Origin: Cladophialophora immunda
Taxonomy: Eukaryota; Ascomycota; Eurotiomycetes; Chaetothyriales; Herpotrichiellaceae
Assembly (NCBI RefSeq): GCF_000835495.1
Contig: NW_015622541.1
Coordinates: 7,130,001 to 7,194,000 of the forward strand
DNA length: 64,000 nt
Reading direction: 5' to 3'
This document shows, in pieces, positions 9,647 through 20,693 of this stretch (the stretch's first letter is position 1; each line of letters begins with the position of its first letter). The notes beneath the pieces are model-generated. The model was not told the origin of the DNA and made no database searches. It saw nothing but the letters and a program-made list of their open reading frames with translations. A program made the translations under genes and the position numbers.

Positions 9647-12600
9647 TCACTGCCTTTTCAAGGCGCGTTCGACCGCACCCAACATGACCGGATTGACCTG
9701 TGAATCACAGCAAACTTCCTTTATACTCTCTAAATTTGACCGTAGTTGCTGGGTGTGCATGGCTGTATCGTGGCGAACAAACACTCCAGCCAAGCTGACC
9801 ACCTGAAGCATCAAAACCAAAATCGCATGGTCATAGGTCAAGCCTAGTGGATGGACGAACAATGACTCAAGACGCGGACTGTATGACATGATCTGCGGGC
9901 GTTGTAACTCGTCTCCGTCGCGAGTGCTTGTTTGCTGTTCAAGAGTGGTGATGCGGTCGGCTTCCAGAAGTTTGAGGACCTGATCCAAACCTTCGAGCGT
10001 CCATTTCATCGCTGACGTCGAGAGCTCCTGAATTGTTAATATACAATCTCCGTGATGAAGTATCTCTGTCCACTCCTTAATCTCACGGATGTCGTCCATG
10101 TACAGATTCTGTCTTTCCTCTGCGAACAAATCATTCTTCGACTTCGAGATACTCTGGAGCTTAGAATCCAACGAGATATCGAAGAAAGAAACCGGCCCGA
10201 CACTATGGAAACCATCGCTTGCGACTTGCCCGATGCGCATGATATTGACAATAGCAGCTTCAGCAAGATTCGAGGTCTGGCTGAAATGGCGCGAAAGCTC
10301 AGACAGCAAGCTTTCCCTTGCAGCGAGGGCGCTGCAGCCCAGATTGTCCATAGCACTCAGCTGATGTAACCGGAGCTTACGAGCCGCATGAATCGCTTCG
10401 AGCCGGATCTCTTCGTCGTCGTCATTCAACAAATCATATAGAACCAACAGTAGCCGAATCCTTACACTGGATGGGAGCTCCAAGGCGTCAGGAGATTTGA
10501 GATGCTCAACGTAAGTGGAGATTGCTGTCGCAGCACTCATTCGTGTGGGAAAGTCAAAGTAGTCGGCCGAAATGTCCTGGACTGCATGTAGCCACCCTTC
10601 GATGTGTTTCGTAGACGGGAACGAACCACCATGCGCAGTTTGAAGACTTCCCAGCAGTGAAGCTTGTAGTTTCAGAGCTGCATTCCTTAAATCCCGCGTG
10701 GTATGGAGTTGGGACATGTCCAGGCGGGAGAAAAGTGTTCGTAGAATACCAATGGGTATATCTGTAATATGATCGAGGCATTGCGCCAAACATGTAAATA
10801 TCTGCTCAAGAATAGTTGGTGGAAGACGCAAATGCTTGCTTCCGACCTCGATGAGACAGATAAGGAGGTTGACTAAAGTTCGGGATGGTCTGTGACAATG
10901 CTTGTGACCCAGGAATTCCAGGACGTAGCTCAGAGCATCAGACTCCTCGACCAATCGACCGGCTAAATCTTGTAGCTCTGTGCTTATATCAACGAGATGC
11001 TGGTCCCGAATCAGGATGTGGTAGGTCTGGCAAAGCAGTATCCTTCGAGATAAGTATGAATAATGTGCCGAGTGAATCCTTTCAGTGGGTGGCAGGAGGC
11101 CTTGCAACCGTTGTATGCCGGACACACCACATGTCCAGCTGTTTTCAAGAATGCAGGAAGCGGCATCATTCAACAAATCCAACCAAGCAGCGTAGACATA
11201 CGGTGAGTGGGGGAACAGGTCCCCATCGGAATGTACCATCTGGTCGATGAGACACTGGACGATGAACTCGAGCTCCGTACTTGTAATGATGACTGTAGCT
11301 CGCCCCATCAGGTAGAAGCTGCAAAGTAGAATCCCGTGGACTTGATTCTCCGGGCCAGAGAGGCCGATCTCTTGCAGGAGCTTTATGATCGCTCCAGCAG
11401 GGCTCCCGCGGAGTATATGGGTGGCCAGTAGCAGGGCCGCATGATCTCGAACGGCCCATGTCGAGTGCGTCAAGTGTTTCATGACAAGCTTTGCGGCTTC
11501 ATCTGCCTCTGTCTCTCTGAAAATCGCATGTCCCAGAAGGTCGAGACCAGCAAAAACGAGTTCCGTATCACTGCCTTTACGGTTGACAGCTTCCCCAGTT
11601 TCGAGCGCCGGTGCATCAAAGAGGCGGAACGCAATTGCTGTTGGAGTATTCCTTTTCACCTTCTCGTTGGACCGATTCGTCGACGCGACTGCCTCGGCTG
11701 CCCCTGAAGAATCAAGACGGTTGATGGAGGCGCGGAGAAGCATGAGCCCGCAGTTACGGATCGCCCAGACCTTGGACGATAGGCAAGTCGCAGCGAGTTC
11801 CATCATTCTCTCGAGATGTTGAATCACGACAACCGCGAACTTCGAGTTCGTCATGATTTCTTTCAGACAATTCAAAGCGTGGACCTGCGGTAGTTTCACA
11901 TCCTCGTACTCGAGGATATGAAGTCCATCTGTTGGTCGCTCCGCAATCACCATAAGGTCGTTAATCGCAGAAGAAAAGACATCCAGGTCGGCATGGTTCA
12001 AGAGTGCCGCCATCATCGCTGGAAGACCAGCAGAACGCCGCGTTAACCGATTTGCTTGCTCGTTGATTTGACTCAACGCAATCTGTAACGATGAGTCCCC
12101 CGAAACCTTGATGCTGATATTGGCGTACCACTTACCTGATACCACTTGTTGACGAGGCCACGGACTTCGACGTCAGAAGACAGCCTGACTTTGTCACAGC
12201 ATTGGCTAAAGGTCTGAGCAACTGTCGAGAAGGCCCCTCGGTGGCGTAACGAAATCAATTGATCCATGCAAAGGTCGCCGACAGCAGAACAAAGCTCCCG
12301 GGAGGGCGCCGCAACGAAAATCAATGATTGAAGAGCAAGACTATATGTATCAGTTTCAATGTCCGTCATTGGGAATGAGGACTCACCTCGAATCTCGAAG
12401 TGCCCTCCAAGAATAAGCAAGAAGATCCTTGGGCCCTTCACTGGTGATTTCGTCCTCAGCTTCAGAGGCGGTCTCCGGAGAATCGACGCAAAGTTGGAGT
12501 CGCACTTGTTCCCAGACATTCTCACAGACACGGATAACCATGGGGCCAATGGACGTGATCTGTTCATCCTGGCGGCTGAGGTATCGTAGTCGATAATTTG

Positions 12601-14521
12601 TGGCAAGTAAAAGTGCGTGGAGCGGAATAGCGCAGCCAGGCCTCAGCTCGACAGCTCCTTGTCCAGTTGTTGACTGCTCGAGGAAAGTTAGATCTTTCAC
12701 CATTTCTGCATGATTGCAATCTCGCTCGGGCACATCCAGCGGCGAACAGAAGCTCGTAAGAGCACAAAGCCGTCCCATTCCGTCAGCATGATCAGCGCGC
12801 AGAGTCCTGACAGCCAGCACCTCTACCCTTTTGAGAAGGCTGTGATTTATAGGGCTAGCAACCAAGCTTCCACCTTGAACGATGAGTCTTTGGAGAATAG
12901 CTGCCGCAGTGCTCCGGACGTCTTCGAATGGATCGAGCACCAGGCATATCAAAGCATTCAAGAGAGCCTTGTCCCCTGTAAATATGTCAGGCTCCAGACC
13001 CAGATCAAGCAGATGTTGCAGGGAATGTAATCCGAGGATGTGACGCTGGTAGGATATTCCTGTATTCAACTCTTCGTTCAAAAAGGCGTAGAAAGTCTTT
13101 GTGAAGGAATAGTACGAGTCCAGCAGGGCTTTGGCATCGTTCACATTGTAGAGGACCTGTGTTGATTTTCGTAGTGTCGGGATACTGTTCTGTAGCCTTC
13201 GTAGCAGTCTCTTAGTGATGCTCAGAATCTCACCTCGCTCATGGGCGGCTGCGTCATCATGTAGGTATTTCATGCTAGTTGCAATACATTCTAGGGTTTC
13301 TGGCAAGACAATGGCACTTGTGGCAGGCGACGTCACCAACAGTCCGTACGTAAGAGTACGCACTTCGGAATCAGCGCTCATCAACATCTGTTTACACCAA
13401 TAGAGCCTTTTTGTCTCATCTCTGAGGGGAGGAGCGGGCGGAAATGCTGATGCGAAAAGCTCTAATGTTTCTAAAGAGTAGACTGATGTCAGTGACTCGT
13501 AAAACACCCAGGGTTGACGAGTGTACATACCAGACTCCGTCAAGATCGACTTCGCTCGACCAACTTTAAGGATCGCGATAAATATGGCCATCCTTGATCC
13601 GCCTTCTTGACATGATTTAGAATACGGTTGCACGAAAGCCATGAACTTCTCTTTCCTGTCCAAGATAACCGGCAAAACATTCTCTGCAAAATCACCGAGA
13701 GCTGCATGGTTTCTTTCCAAGTACAGCTTTATGGCATGCTCAGCTAGAGCTTGCAAACTTGACGATGCCGGGGATTCGGAAGCATCACTGCAGAGCATGG
13801 AGCAAACCTTGAGAGCGGCGCTTCTCGTGTCTAGATCAACCATTGCAAAGATTAGTGCAAGCAGAAAATGAGCGATATTCCCCTGCCCGATAGTAGAAAC
13901 GTCGTCCATTGAGATGTTATGTCGTGACAGCCGCTGCGTCCACATAAAGCGGTTTTCGTCCATGCATTGTTGGACCAACTGATCAAGATGCGCATGGAGT
14001 GGCGTTTTCCGATGGAGGCTTGCCAGTATAAGGCATGCCTTCTTAGTCTCCGAGCGAGGCAAAGATAACAAAATAATCCTCACCAAGGGAAGTGAAGCTT
14101 GCCGCAGAATCTCAGTGAGGACATCGGGATCATTCTGCTGGTCAAGCAGATCACAGAGAGTCTCCATGATCTGATTTGCTCTTTTCGTTTTGCCATCGTT
14201 GAAGGCCTTGTGGGCACAACGATACGTTTCGAACCACACATCCTTGGAAAGGGCGATTTCTTGAAGCGCAACAGCAGAGCTTGCGGCAGCCCCACGTAGA
14301 TAGACACAGAGAGTATTTGACGCCGCAGTCATATGTTTGTCGGCCACTCTCGTACTGGTCGCAGTGAGCACCAGCTTGTGCCATAGAGCCAACATTCGGG
14401 AGACATCCTCGCTGGAATCAATATTGCCTAGGGCCGCTCTGAGCGAGCCTCTTCCTAGCTCTGAAAGAAGAGAAATAGGAAGTGGTACTTCTGTACTTAT
14501 GGCGCGAAGTACGGGATCCAT
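9647..14521 (-). CDS. TRM732: THADA/Trm732-like tRNA methylation scaffold (DUF2428)
   Basis: Four exons: 13531-14521, 12387-13470, 12136-12340, 9647-12082, giving 1571 residues. Introns are 60 nt (GTATGT, CACTGAC, TTTAG), 46 nt (GTGAGT/ATATAG) and 53 nt (GTAAGT/TTACAG). The protein is almost wholly helical and HEAT/ARM-like. The conserved DUF2428 block around the second and third introns reads YSWRALRDSS...LVNKWYQ then LTRRSAGLPAMM, the family's hallmark. In yeast, Trm732 partners the methyltransferase Trm7 for 2'-O-methylation of tRNA position 32; the animal homologue is THADA. Length fits fungal members. The first intron is a multiple of three without a stop, so its presence is inferred from splice signals and its non-conserved translation. 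An upstream ATG at about 14605 opens a short separate frame and was not used. It is divergent from TIM23. Confidence 0.9.
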
Positions 14522-14940
14522 ATTGTTGATATCAGGACTCCACCCGGCTTCCAACTGATCGCAGCGCAGAATAGTGTTGGATATTGCGAGTCCCCTCCAT
14601 CACGGCCGTAAAGGCTCTCTTTTGGGAACGGCGACAGTCAGAATGGTCTTCATTGGAGAGGTAGGAAGGATGCAGACTCGAAAGGCGAGGGAGTTTTTGC
14701 GGGAAAATGGTGGAAATAGTATATCAAACGCTATCCCTTATCGGGACTAGCTCGGAAGTTATGGGATTCCACCCTATCTTGAATAATCCGCCTTCGAACA
14801 TTTTCTTCCGGGCGAGTTCGAGTTTCTGCCCGTCCTTCTGCGCCAACCTGCGCTGCGTCTGCCATTGCGATCACCTCCCACCCTTTCCCCTCGACCACCT
14901 TCTTCCTATTCGTGTTGCTGTCCATTTAGAACAGCCGAAG
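14522..14940. promoter_or_regulatory. Divergent promoter TRM732 / TIM23
   Basis: A 419-bp spacer between two divergently transcribed housekeeping genes. It contains pyrimidine-rich runs just before the TIM23 ATG, typical of fungal 5' leaders. An upstream open frame in phase with TIM23 (from about 14707) has no supported role and is probably leader sequence. Confidence 0.55.
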
Positions 14941-15735
14941 ATGTCTGTCTGGGACCGTTTCACAGGCAGGAAGCCCTCGAGGCAGCAATCGGAAGGCTCC
15001 GCAGACGCCCAATCTTCTTCTTCCTCATCTTCGTCTTCATCATTTACGCCGACCCATTTCGATCCCACAACCGCAACAGACGTATCGTCCTTTCTCGGAA
15101 GCGCATCTTTGCCAGATGCGTCGAAACTCCATCCACTGGCCGGTTTGAACCAACAGACACTCGACTACCTCACTCTAGACGAGTCGGCACTCTCAGACCT
15201 TCCCGGCTCTAGGTCAATATTACCCTCGCGCGGCTGGTCCGACGACTTGTGTTACGGCACAGGAGTCGTATATCTTACAGCCTTGACTACGGGAGGTGTA
15301 TGGGGTCTAATAGAAGGATTGAATCGAACACCGGCATCCGCACCTCCCAAGCTAAGATTAAACAGCGTTTTGAACAGCATCACGCGAAGAGGACCTTTCC
15401 TGGGCAACTCGGCCGGAGTGGTGGCGATGGTTTACAATGGAGTAAACTCAACGATAGGATATTATCGCGGCAAACATGATGCGACGAACAGCATCCTGGC
15501 TGGTGCATTGAGCGGAGCCATTTTCAAGAGTACCAGAGGCGTGAAACCAATGCTGATCTCGAGTGGTATCGTGGGCTCCATTGCGGGAATGTGGGCTGTA
15601 AGTACTAACTCATCCAACGCAATTCATGCTCTCAGCTAACCCATGTCGCAGTTGACTCGCAAAGTCATTTTCGAACCAGGCGAACCCGCGGAGGCGAAAG
15701 AACAAATGATTGCTCCCACACACGCGAGCATCTGA
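14941..15735 (+). CDS. TIM23: Mitochondrial inner membrane translocase Tim23
   Basis: Two exons, 14941-15597 and 15652-15735, 246 residues. The 54-nt intron (GTAAGT donor, GCTAAC branch, TCGCAG acceptor) splits the conserved MWA|LTRKVIFEPGEP. Tim23 is the voltage-sensitive channel subunit of the TIM23 complex, which imports presequence proteins into the matrix. Residues about 1-110 are the Ser-rich intermembrane-space domain (poly-Ser run near 25-35). After RGWSDDLCYGTGVVYL come about four hydrophobic helices with the glycine-rich signatures of the Tim17/22/23 family (GGVWGLIEG, GNSAGVVAMVYNG, ILAGALSGAIFKSTRG). The start MSVWDRFTG is the first ATG consistent with the family. Length is normal for filamentous fungi. 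Confidence 0.95.
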
Positions 15736-16231
15736 GCTTGATGGCCTTTGGAGAATCCCCGCTTGTATAAAATTGCCTTTCCCTATCGTGCATGCCTTTC
15801 AGAGCAATGCACAGTTGCGACCGACGGATGTCTATTCTACGATCCTCACTCTTCGAATGTGGTAAAAGCATAGCGGGAATGGTATGATACAGGGCGTTCT
15901 GGGAGGTGGACTGTGTATGATAGATTTTGGCAAGAGCCCGACCCGTGGAAGTGAGGTCACAGGTACGAAAGGTCTATGGCGACTAATAGCCCAGGAGAGA
16001 CAGATCTTTGGTTCGCCAACTGATGTCTTATATTTGTTGAGGAGAATTCAGCCACTAAAAATGTTAATGTCAATCAGTACACTCCCCACCATTTCCATGG
16101 GTTCTCCCAGAGCGCCAAATCCAAATGCTAGGACTGGAATGGTCCAGGGATGCTCGCGATAAACACCTCCATACCATCCGTTCCGTGCAGTTTGCATTGA
16201 TATCGTACAAGTCACAGGCAGTGATTATGCA
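15736..16231. other. Convergent intergenic, no gene seen
   Basis: About 500 bp between the convergent stops of TIM23 and COQ11. Only short frames are present. It should contain both polyadenylation regions. Confidence 0.55.
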
Positions 16232-17163
16232 TCACAGCATTGTCTTCCGCCAGGCCTTTGCAGCCAAGGCCTCGATCGTCTTTGTATCCAGAACACCCTT
16301 CGTCTCCTCGTCGGCAATGGCTTCGACCACAGCGTCTGCGACCAGGTCGACCTTCAGAGGCTTCTCGACGGCGGCACCGAATATGCCAGTTAAGCTGCCT
16401 CCGATCATACTGTTTACCGTACTCCCCACCATCCCCGATGCAGCTATAGGCAGGGTGAATTTCCGGCTGCTATCCCAAAGAAACCCTGGTCTTACAAAAA
16501 TGCTTCTCAGCTTCGACATCTGGCTCGCTATCGTGTTCTCTGCTTCTCGCTTTGTCGTGATATATCGCGAGGGAAGGAGGGGCGCACCCGCCGCGGCGGA
16601 TATGTAGACGAACGTGTGTGCACCAGCATTCTCAGCTTCTTGTGCTAGGGCGATGGCCGAGTCTCTATTCATCAACTCATAAGTGATTTGGCCGTCTTTT
16701 TCGCCCTTCTCCAGACCCTCGCCTGGTTTGCGGTCGAGTGGGTTCTTGGAGCTCCCGGCTTTGGTGGAACTGAATGCCCTTGACAGGCCCGAGAAGATAG
16801 ACTCCTTTCCAGATAGCACTCCTTTGTAGTCTGCTTCAAGCAAGATGCCCATCGTATGGACGACTGCATCGGCGTCCTCGAGGTAGGAGGTATAAGTTGA
16901 GGGCTTTAGGATGTCACCTTTTGCCCAGCTCACCAACTTGGACCAGGATGGAGGCTCTGGAGAGGAGGCTACTGAGGACCATGTCGGTTCGCCTGAGCGA
17001 CTAGAGAACTGTAAGCCATATTGCACCGCCACATATCTGGCACAGCCAAATACCTTATGGAGGTAACGTCCCAACCTCGAGCGACCGCAGATTTGCAGAT
17101 CCGCGACCCGAGGAACCCATTGCCTCCTGCAACAACCAACTTCTTCTTGGCAGCTTGTGCCAT
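16232..17163 (-). CDS. COQ11: Coenzyme Q synthome protein COQ11-like (atypical SDR)
   Basis: Two exons, 17054-17163 and 16232-17000, 292 residues, with a 53-nt intron (GTATTT...CTCTAG, phase 2) that restores GWDVTSIS|RSGEPTW. It is an NAD(P)-binding Rossmann protein of the atypical short-chain dehydrogenase/epimerase type; the nucleotide loop is VVAGGNGFLGSRICK at about residues 11-25. WSKLVSWAKGDILKPSTY and DADAVVHTMGILLE are typical of the yeast YLR290C/Coq11 group, a mitochondrial subunit of the CoQ synthome. YISAAAGAPLLPSRYITTKREAE holds the Tyr-x3-Lys-like active region. The start is the ATG before AQAAKKKLVV; no strong presequence is visible. It shares a 270-bp divergent promoter with SYF2. 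Confidence 0.88.
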
Positions 17164-17433
17164 TGCTGAACTGAGCAACGGTGTACCAACTTGCTGGCCT
17201 CGATGCTCTGTTCACTACTAGACGCCCCCAGTTCACACCACCAGAAAATAGTTCGTTGCACTTTTTGGGAGATTCAACTGCGTCATTGACGAGAACTACC
17301 TCAAAGGGAAGGTGCGGCGAGAATCAGGCTTTCGACGACCACCCAACGGGCAGATTTCCAAATATCCGCAGGAAATGAACGAACTTTTGCGTTTTGGAGA
17401 TCAATACACGCTGATCAACTTATCTGTACCAAT

Positions 17434-18429
17434 ATGCCTCCCTCTAAGCGACGCAAGCTCAGCCCGGAGCCTGAAGAACCACAAGATGGTGCAGAAAACA
17501 CTACAGAAACACCTCAGGTGATACAAGACGCAGACCGCGATGGAACTCAACCGGCGACACCTCCGGCTGGGAATGAGGCAGATAAGGATGGAGAAGACTC
17601 GACGCCAAAGCCCAAAGAAACAGCTGCCGACGGTACCTCAACAGCCAACCCTATGCCGAGTACCACCAATGCAGACCGACTCGCCCGTTTCGCGGCCCTC
17701 AAATCCCGCGCGACCCAGTCGGCAAAGTCCAATCTTGCCGAAGCCAAAGCGGAAGCCAACCGCGCAGCAATGGATCCAGCGTTGCTTGCCAACCTCAACA
17801 GACGGTCAGCAATCGCACAGCACAACCTTCTCAAGGCAGACACCGAAGAGGAAGAGGGCAAAGGGGCTTTCGAGCGCAAGCGAGCTTGGGACTACACCAT
17901 CGAAGAAAGCGAGAGATGGGACGAGAGGCAGGAACGCAAAAAGGCCGCGAGGGACAACAATGCGTTTTCGGACTGGGGTGACGAGGCCGCTAGGATGTAC
18001 GATCGCCAGATGCGCGAGTTGGAGAAGAGTTCGCTGAAGGACGGCCACCGCAACCGCGAGGAATACGAACGGCAAAAGGCGGAAATCATCGAGAACGCCG
18101 CACGCACCGGGGGGCTGGAGATTGTGGAAATGGAGAACGGCGAACTGGTGGCCATCGACAAGGACGGCCGCTTCTACGCAGACAACGACAGTCTGGGGTT
18201 CGTGGAGCAAAAGCCCAAGCGGGAGAATGTGGATCGCCTGGTCAACGACCTGAAGAAGGCGGAGGAGGCGCGGTTCAAGAAGAGACGAGAAAGAGGCCGT
18301 GACGTGGACGAAGGGGATGTCACGTATATTAATGACAAGAACAAGCAGTTCAACCTCAAGTTGGCGAGGTTCTACGACCGGTATACGAGGGATATCAGGG
18401 AGAGTTTCGAGCGAGGGACAGCCATGTAA
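17434..18429 (+). CDS. SYF2: Pre-mRNA-splicing factor SYF2
   Basis: Single exon, 331 residues. SYF2 belongs to the Prp19-associated (NineTeen) complex, sits in activated spliceosomes and acts in nuclear pre-mRNA splicing and cell-cycle progression. A basic nuclear-localisation start (MPPSKRRKLSPEPEE) and a disordered acidic region are followed from about residue 80 by the charged helical SYF2 domain: KRAWDYTIEESERWDER, FSDWGDEAARMYDRQM and the C-terminal VTYINDKNKQFNLKLARFYDRYT, which is near-invariant in the family. The frame starts at the first ATG, 270 bp from the divergent COQ11 start. Nothing is unusual. Confidence 0.95.
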   Translation: MPPSKRRKLSPEPEEPQDGAENTTETPQVIQDADRDGTQPATPPAGNEADKDGEDSTPKPKETAADGTSTANPMPSTTNADRLARFAALKSRATQSAKSNLAEAKAEANRAAMDPALLANLNRRSAIAQHNLLKADTEEEEGKGAFERKRAWDYTIEESERWDERQERKKAARDNNAFSDWGDEAARMYDRQMRELEKSSLKDGHRNREEYERQKAEIIENAARTGGLEIVEMENGELVAIDKDGRFYADNDSLGFVEQKPKRENVDRLVNDLKKAEEARFKKRRERGRDVDEGDVTYINDKNKQFNLKLARFYDRYTRDIRESFERGTAM

Positions 18430-19593
18430 CGTGGACGCAAGGGCCCTTTTTGGGTAGGAGGGAGGAAGAGATGCTCCCCGAATAGATTGTCTTCGACGTG
18501 TCTCTACCAGGAGTGCGCTGGCCGCCCACCTTCTCATTGCACGGTAGAGCCCGGACGAGAAGTGACCATTGACTTGCGCCATGGAAACTTGATCCATTTA
18601 CCACCCTCTCCTAAGAATTCCAAGCGAGTAAAGGACATTCTCTGCCTTCTTTGCTGTCCTCAGTCCTGTGATGCGTGCTTGAGACAGGTTGATTTCTGGG
18701 ATCCTCCCTTTGGCCCTTCGTTGCGCCACGAAGAGGCTCGTATTCGTTTCCCATGCCGACGAAGACCGAGAGTAACATCCCCAGGTGTGTCGTTAGAAGA
18801 TCGGCACGTTGCACGAGATACCAAGGGAGGGAGGCATGGCGTTCCCCATGTAGGGATCTAGGTACGCAGTGCAATACGAGTACGAACGGGTATCTACCTA
18901 CATGGGTGGTGGCGAGCTCAGGGTTAGGTAGGTATCACGGCATATACCGAGTCTATGCAGGTGTGGGAGCGGAGTTGAACGCCCGCGCCCACGCCCTTTC
19001 ACAGTCGTTGAGCAATAACTACAGAGCGACCGCCATCCATGCCATTTACGAGAGTTTCCATTCATGAATTGATATATCAAGACGCGGTCGTACTCCCTCC
19101 CTCCCTCTCCTCCGCTCATTTACCGCCTGTTGCACGTACGACACAAATACATCACCACTTATTGAGATCGTTCCACCGCAAGCCGTTGAGAGGAGAGGAG
19201 AGGAAGTCAGCCCGGTTCGAAAGAGGGCGAGAGCGCAGATCGGTTTTCGTCTGACCTTCTCCTCTGGAGTTTACGCGACGTCCTTGAAGGCAGACTCGAG
19301 ATTTGTCAGAGGTTCAGGAAGCGATTCAGTGGTGTAGGATCTGTGAGCGCGACAGCACGGGAAACGGATGCGATCAGTTGATTGACGGAGGGACCTGTTC
19401 GAGCGATTTGGAGATTCTGCAATCGATGCTAACGACTCTGTCACGCTGTTCACGGATACGAAAACGAGAGGAACCAAGCTGGTGTAGTCGAGAAAGAGAC
19501 CAGTCTTCTCTATCCGCACCTTTCCACCGAAAGGACATATCCTCTGGCTGTTACTCTTTGCAGCTCACGAGCACCCCAGAAAGATATCTCATC
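18430..19593. other. Intergenic upstream of D-amino-acid oxidase
   Basis: A 1.16-kb stretch without a supported gene. The oxidase frame stays open upstream to about 19303 but has no ATG and no conserved text there, so it is taken as leader. TAGGTA-type short repeats occur at about 18856-18932, and the segment just before the oxidase is purine/pyrimidine-skewed leader-like DNA. Confidence 0.5.
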
Positions 19594-20667
19594 ATGCCTC
19601 GCACGGGCGCCACCAACTTCCTCGTTATCGGTGCCGGCATCACCGGCCTCAGCACGGCAACTCTACTCCAGAGGCACTTCTCGACTGCCCAAATCACCAT
19701 TGTCGCCGCCGAAACGCCCACTACACCATCCCCATCGGTAGACTATGCCTCAATGTGGGCAGGTGCCCACTATCGTCCAATCCATCCGCTTTCCACCGAC
19801 CAACTCAAAGAGGAATTTAGAATGGGGGTTCGGACGAGGGAGATCATGAAAGGTATCGCTCGAGACTTTCCAGATTCGGGAGTGGAAGTTATGCCTGGGG
19901 TCGAGTACCTTGAGAATCCGCTTCAAGAAATCTTGAAAATCAGGACCGGGGACGAATACGCGGGCCCAAACGATGAATTCCGTGTCCTTCCGCAAGATGA
20001 GTTGCCGGATGGTGCAAAATGGGGATGTGAATACCAAAGCTATTGCGTCAATATTTCGAGATACTGTCGCTGGTTGACGGAGCGATTCCTGGCGAACGGC
20101 GGGCGGATTCTTCAACGCCGCCTCTCCAATGCAACCGAAGCGTTCAGCTTTGCAGAACGCAATCGACTTGGCGAAATTTCAGTGGTGGTGAATTGCTCTG
20201 GGAGAAATTTCGATCGTGATCCCAAAATGAAGATCATCCGGGGTCAGACAGTGCTCGTCAGACAACAATACAGCAAAACTGTTACGCGGCAGAACGCTGA
20301 TGGCAGTTGGGCATTCTTAGTCCCACGACCTCGAGGTGGCGGGACGATCGTAGGCGGAACGAAGGAGGTTGATGATTGGCATGACACTCCTCGCCCGGAG
20401 ACGCGGGCAAAATTACTTCGACAGTCTGTTGAGATGTTTCCCTACTTCGTCGACTCGATAGAGAAATTCGAGGTGGTGCAAGATAATGTCGGTCGCAGGC
20501 CGTGGCGGGAAGGTGGTTATCGGATCGAAACCGAGTCTTTTGGACCCGGCAGAACCGTTGTTCACGGGTATGGTGCCGGCGGTCGAGGCTATGAGCTGAG
20601 TTGGGGCGCTGCTGAGAGAATCCTTGAGCTGGTCAAGGAGTCTGTTGGTGCAGGCGCCCGGCTATGA
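19594..20667 (+). CDS. D-amino-acid / D-aspartate oxidase (FAD)
   Basis: Single exon, 357 residues from ATG 19594. It is an FAD-dependent flavoprotein that oxidatively deaminates D-amino acids to 2-oxo acids, ammonia and H2O2. The dinucleotide-binding motif VIGAGITGLSTA (Gly13, Gly15, Gly18) is at the N-terminus. The second block VVVNCSGRN replaces the usual NCTG/A, and the third signature region reads LVPRPRGGGTIVGGTKEVDDW. The substrate-binding arginine region is DNVGRRPWREGGYRIE, and the closing flavin loop is VVHGYGAGGRGYELSWGAA. The last three residues, ARL, fit a variant peroxisomal PTS1, the usual site of this enzyme. Substrate class (neutral D-amino acids or D-Asp) cannot be told by eye. 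The stop is 26 bp from the convergent Yaf9 stop. Confidence 0.88.
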   Translation: MPRTGATNFLVIGAGITGLSTATLLQRHFSTAQITIVAAETPTTPSPSVDYASMWAGAHYRPIHPLSTDQLKEEFRMGVRTREIMKGIARDFPDSGVEVMPGVEYLENPLQEILKIRTGDEYAGPNDEFRVLPQDELPDGAKWGCEYQSYCVNISRYCRWLTERFLANGGRILQRRLSNATEAFSFAERNRLGEISVVVNCSGRNFDRDPKMKIIRGQTVLVRQQYSKTVTRQNADGSWAFLVPRPRGGGTIVGGTKEVDDWHDTPRPETRAKLLRQSVEMFPYFVDSIEKFEVVQDNVGRRPWREGGYRIETESFGPGRTVVHGYGAGGRGYELSWGAAERILELVKESVGAGARL

Positions 20668-20693
20668 TGACCAAGGACCTCATCCACTTCGCT

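Noticed and set aside
19303..19593. In-frame N-terminal extension of the D-amino-acid oxidase
   Set aside because: No ATG in it, and the conserved flavoprotein start lies directly after the ATG at 19594.
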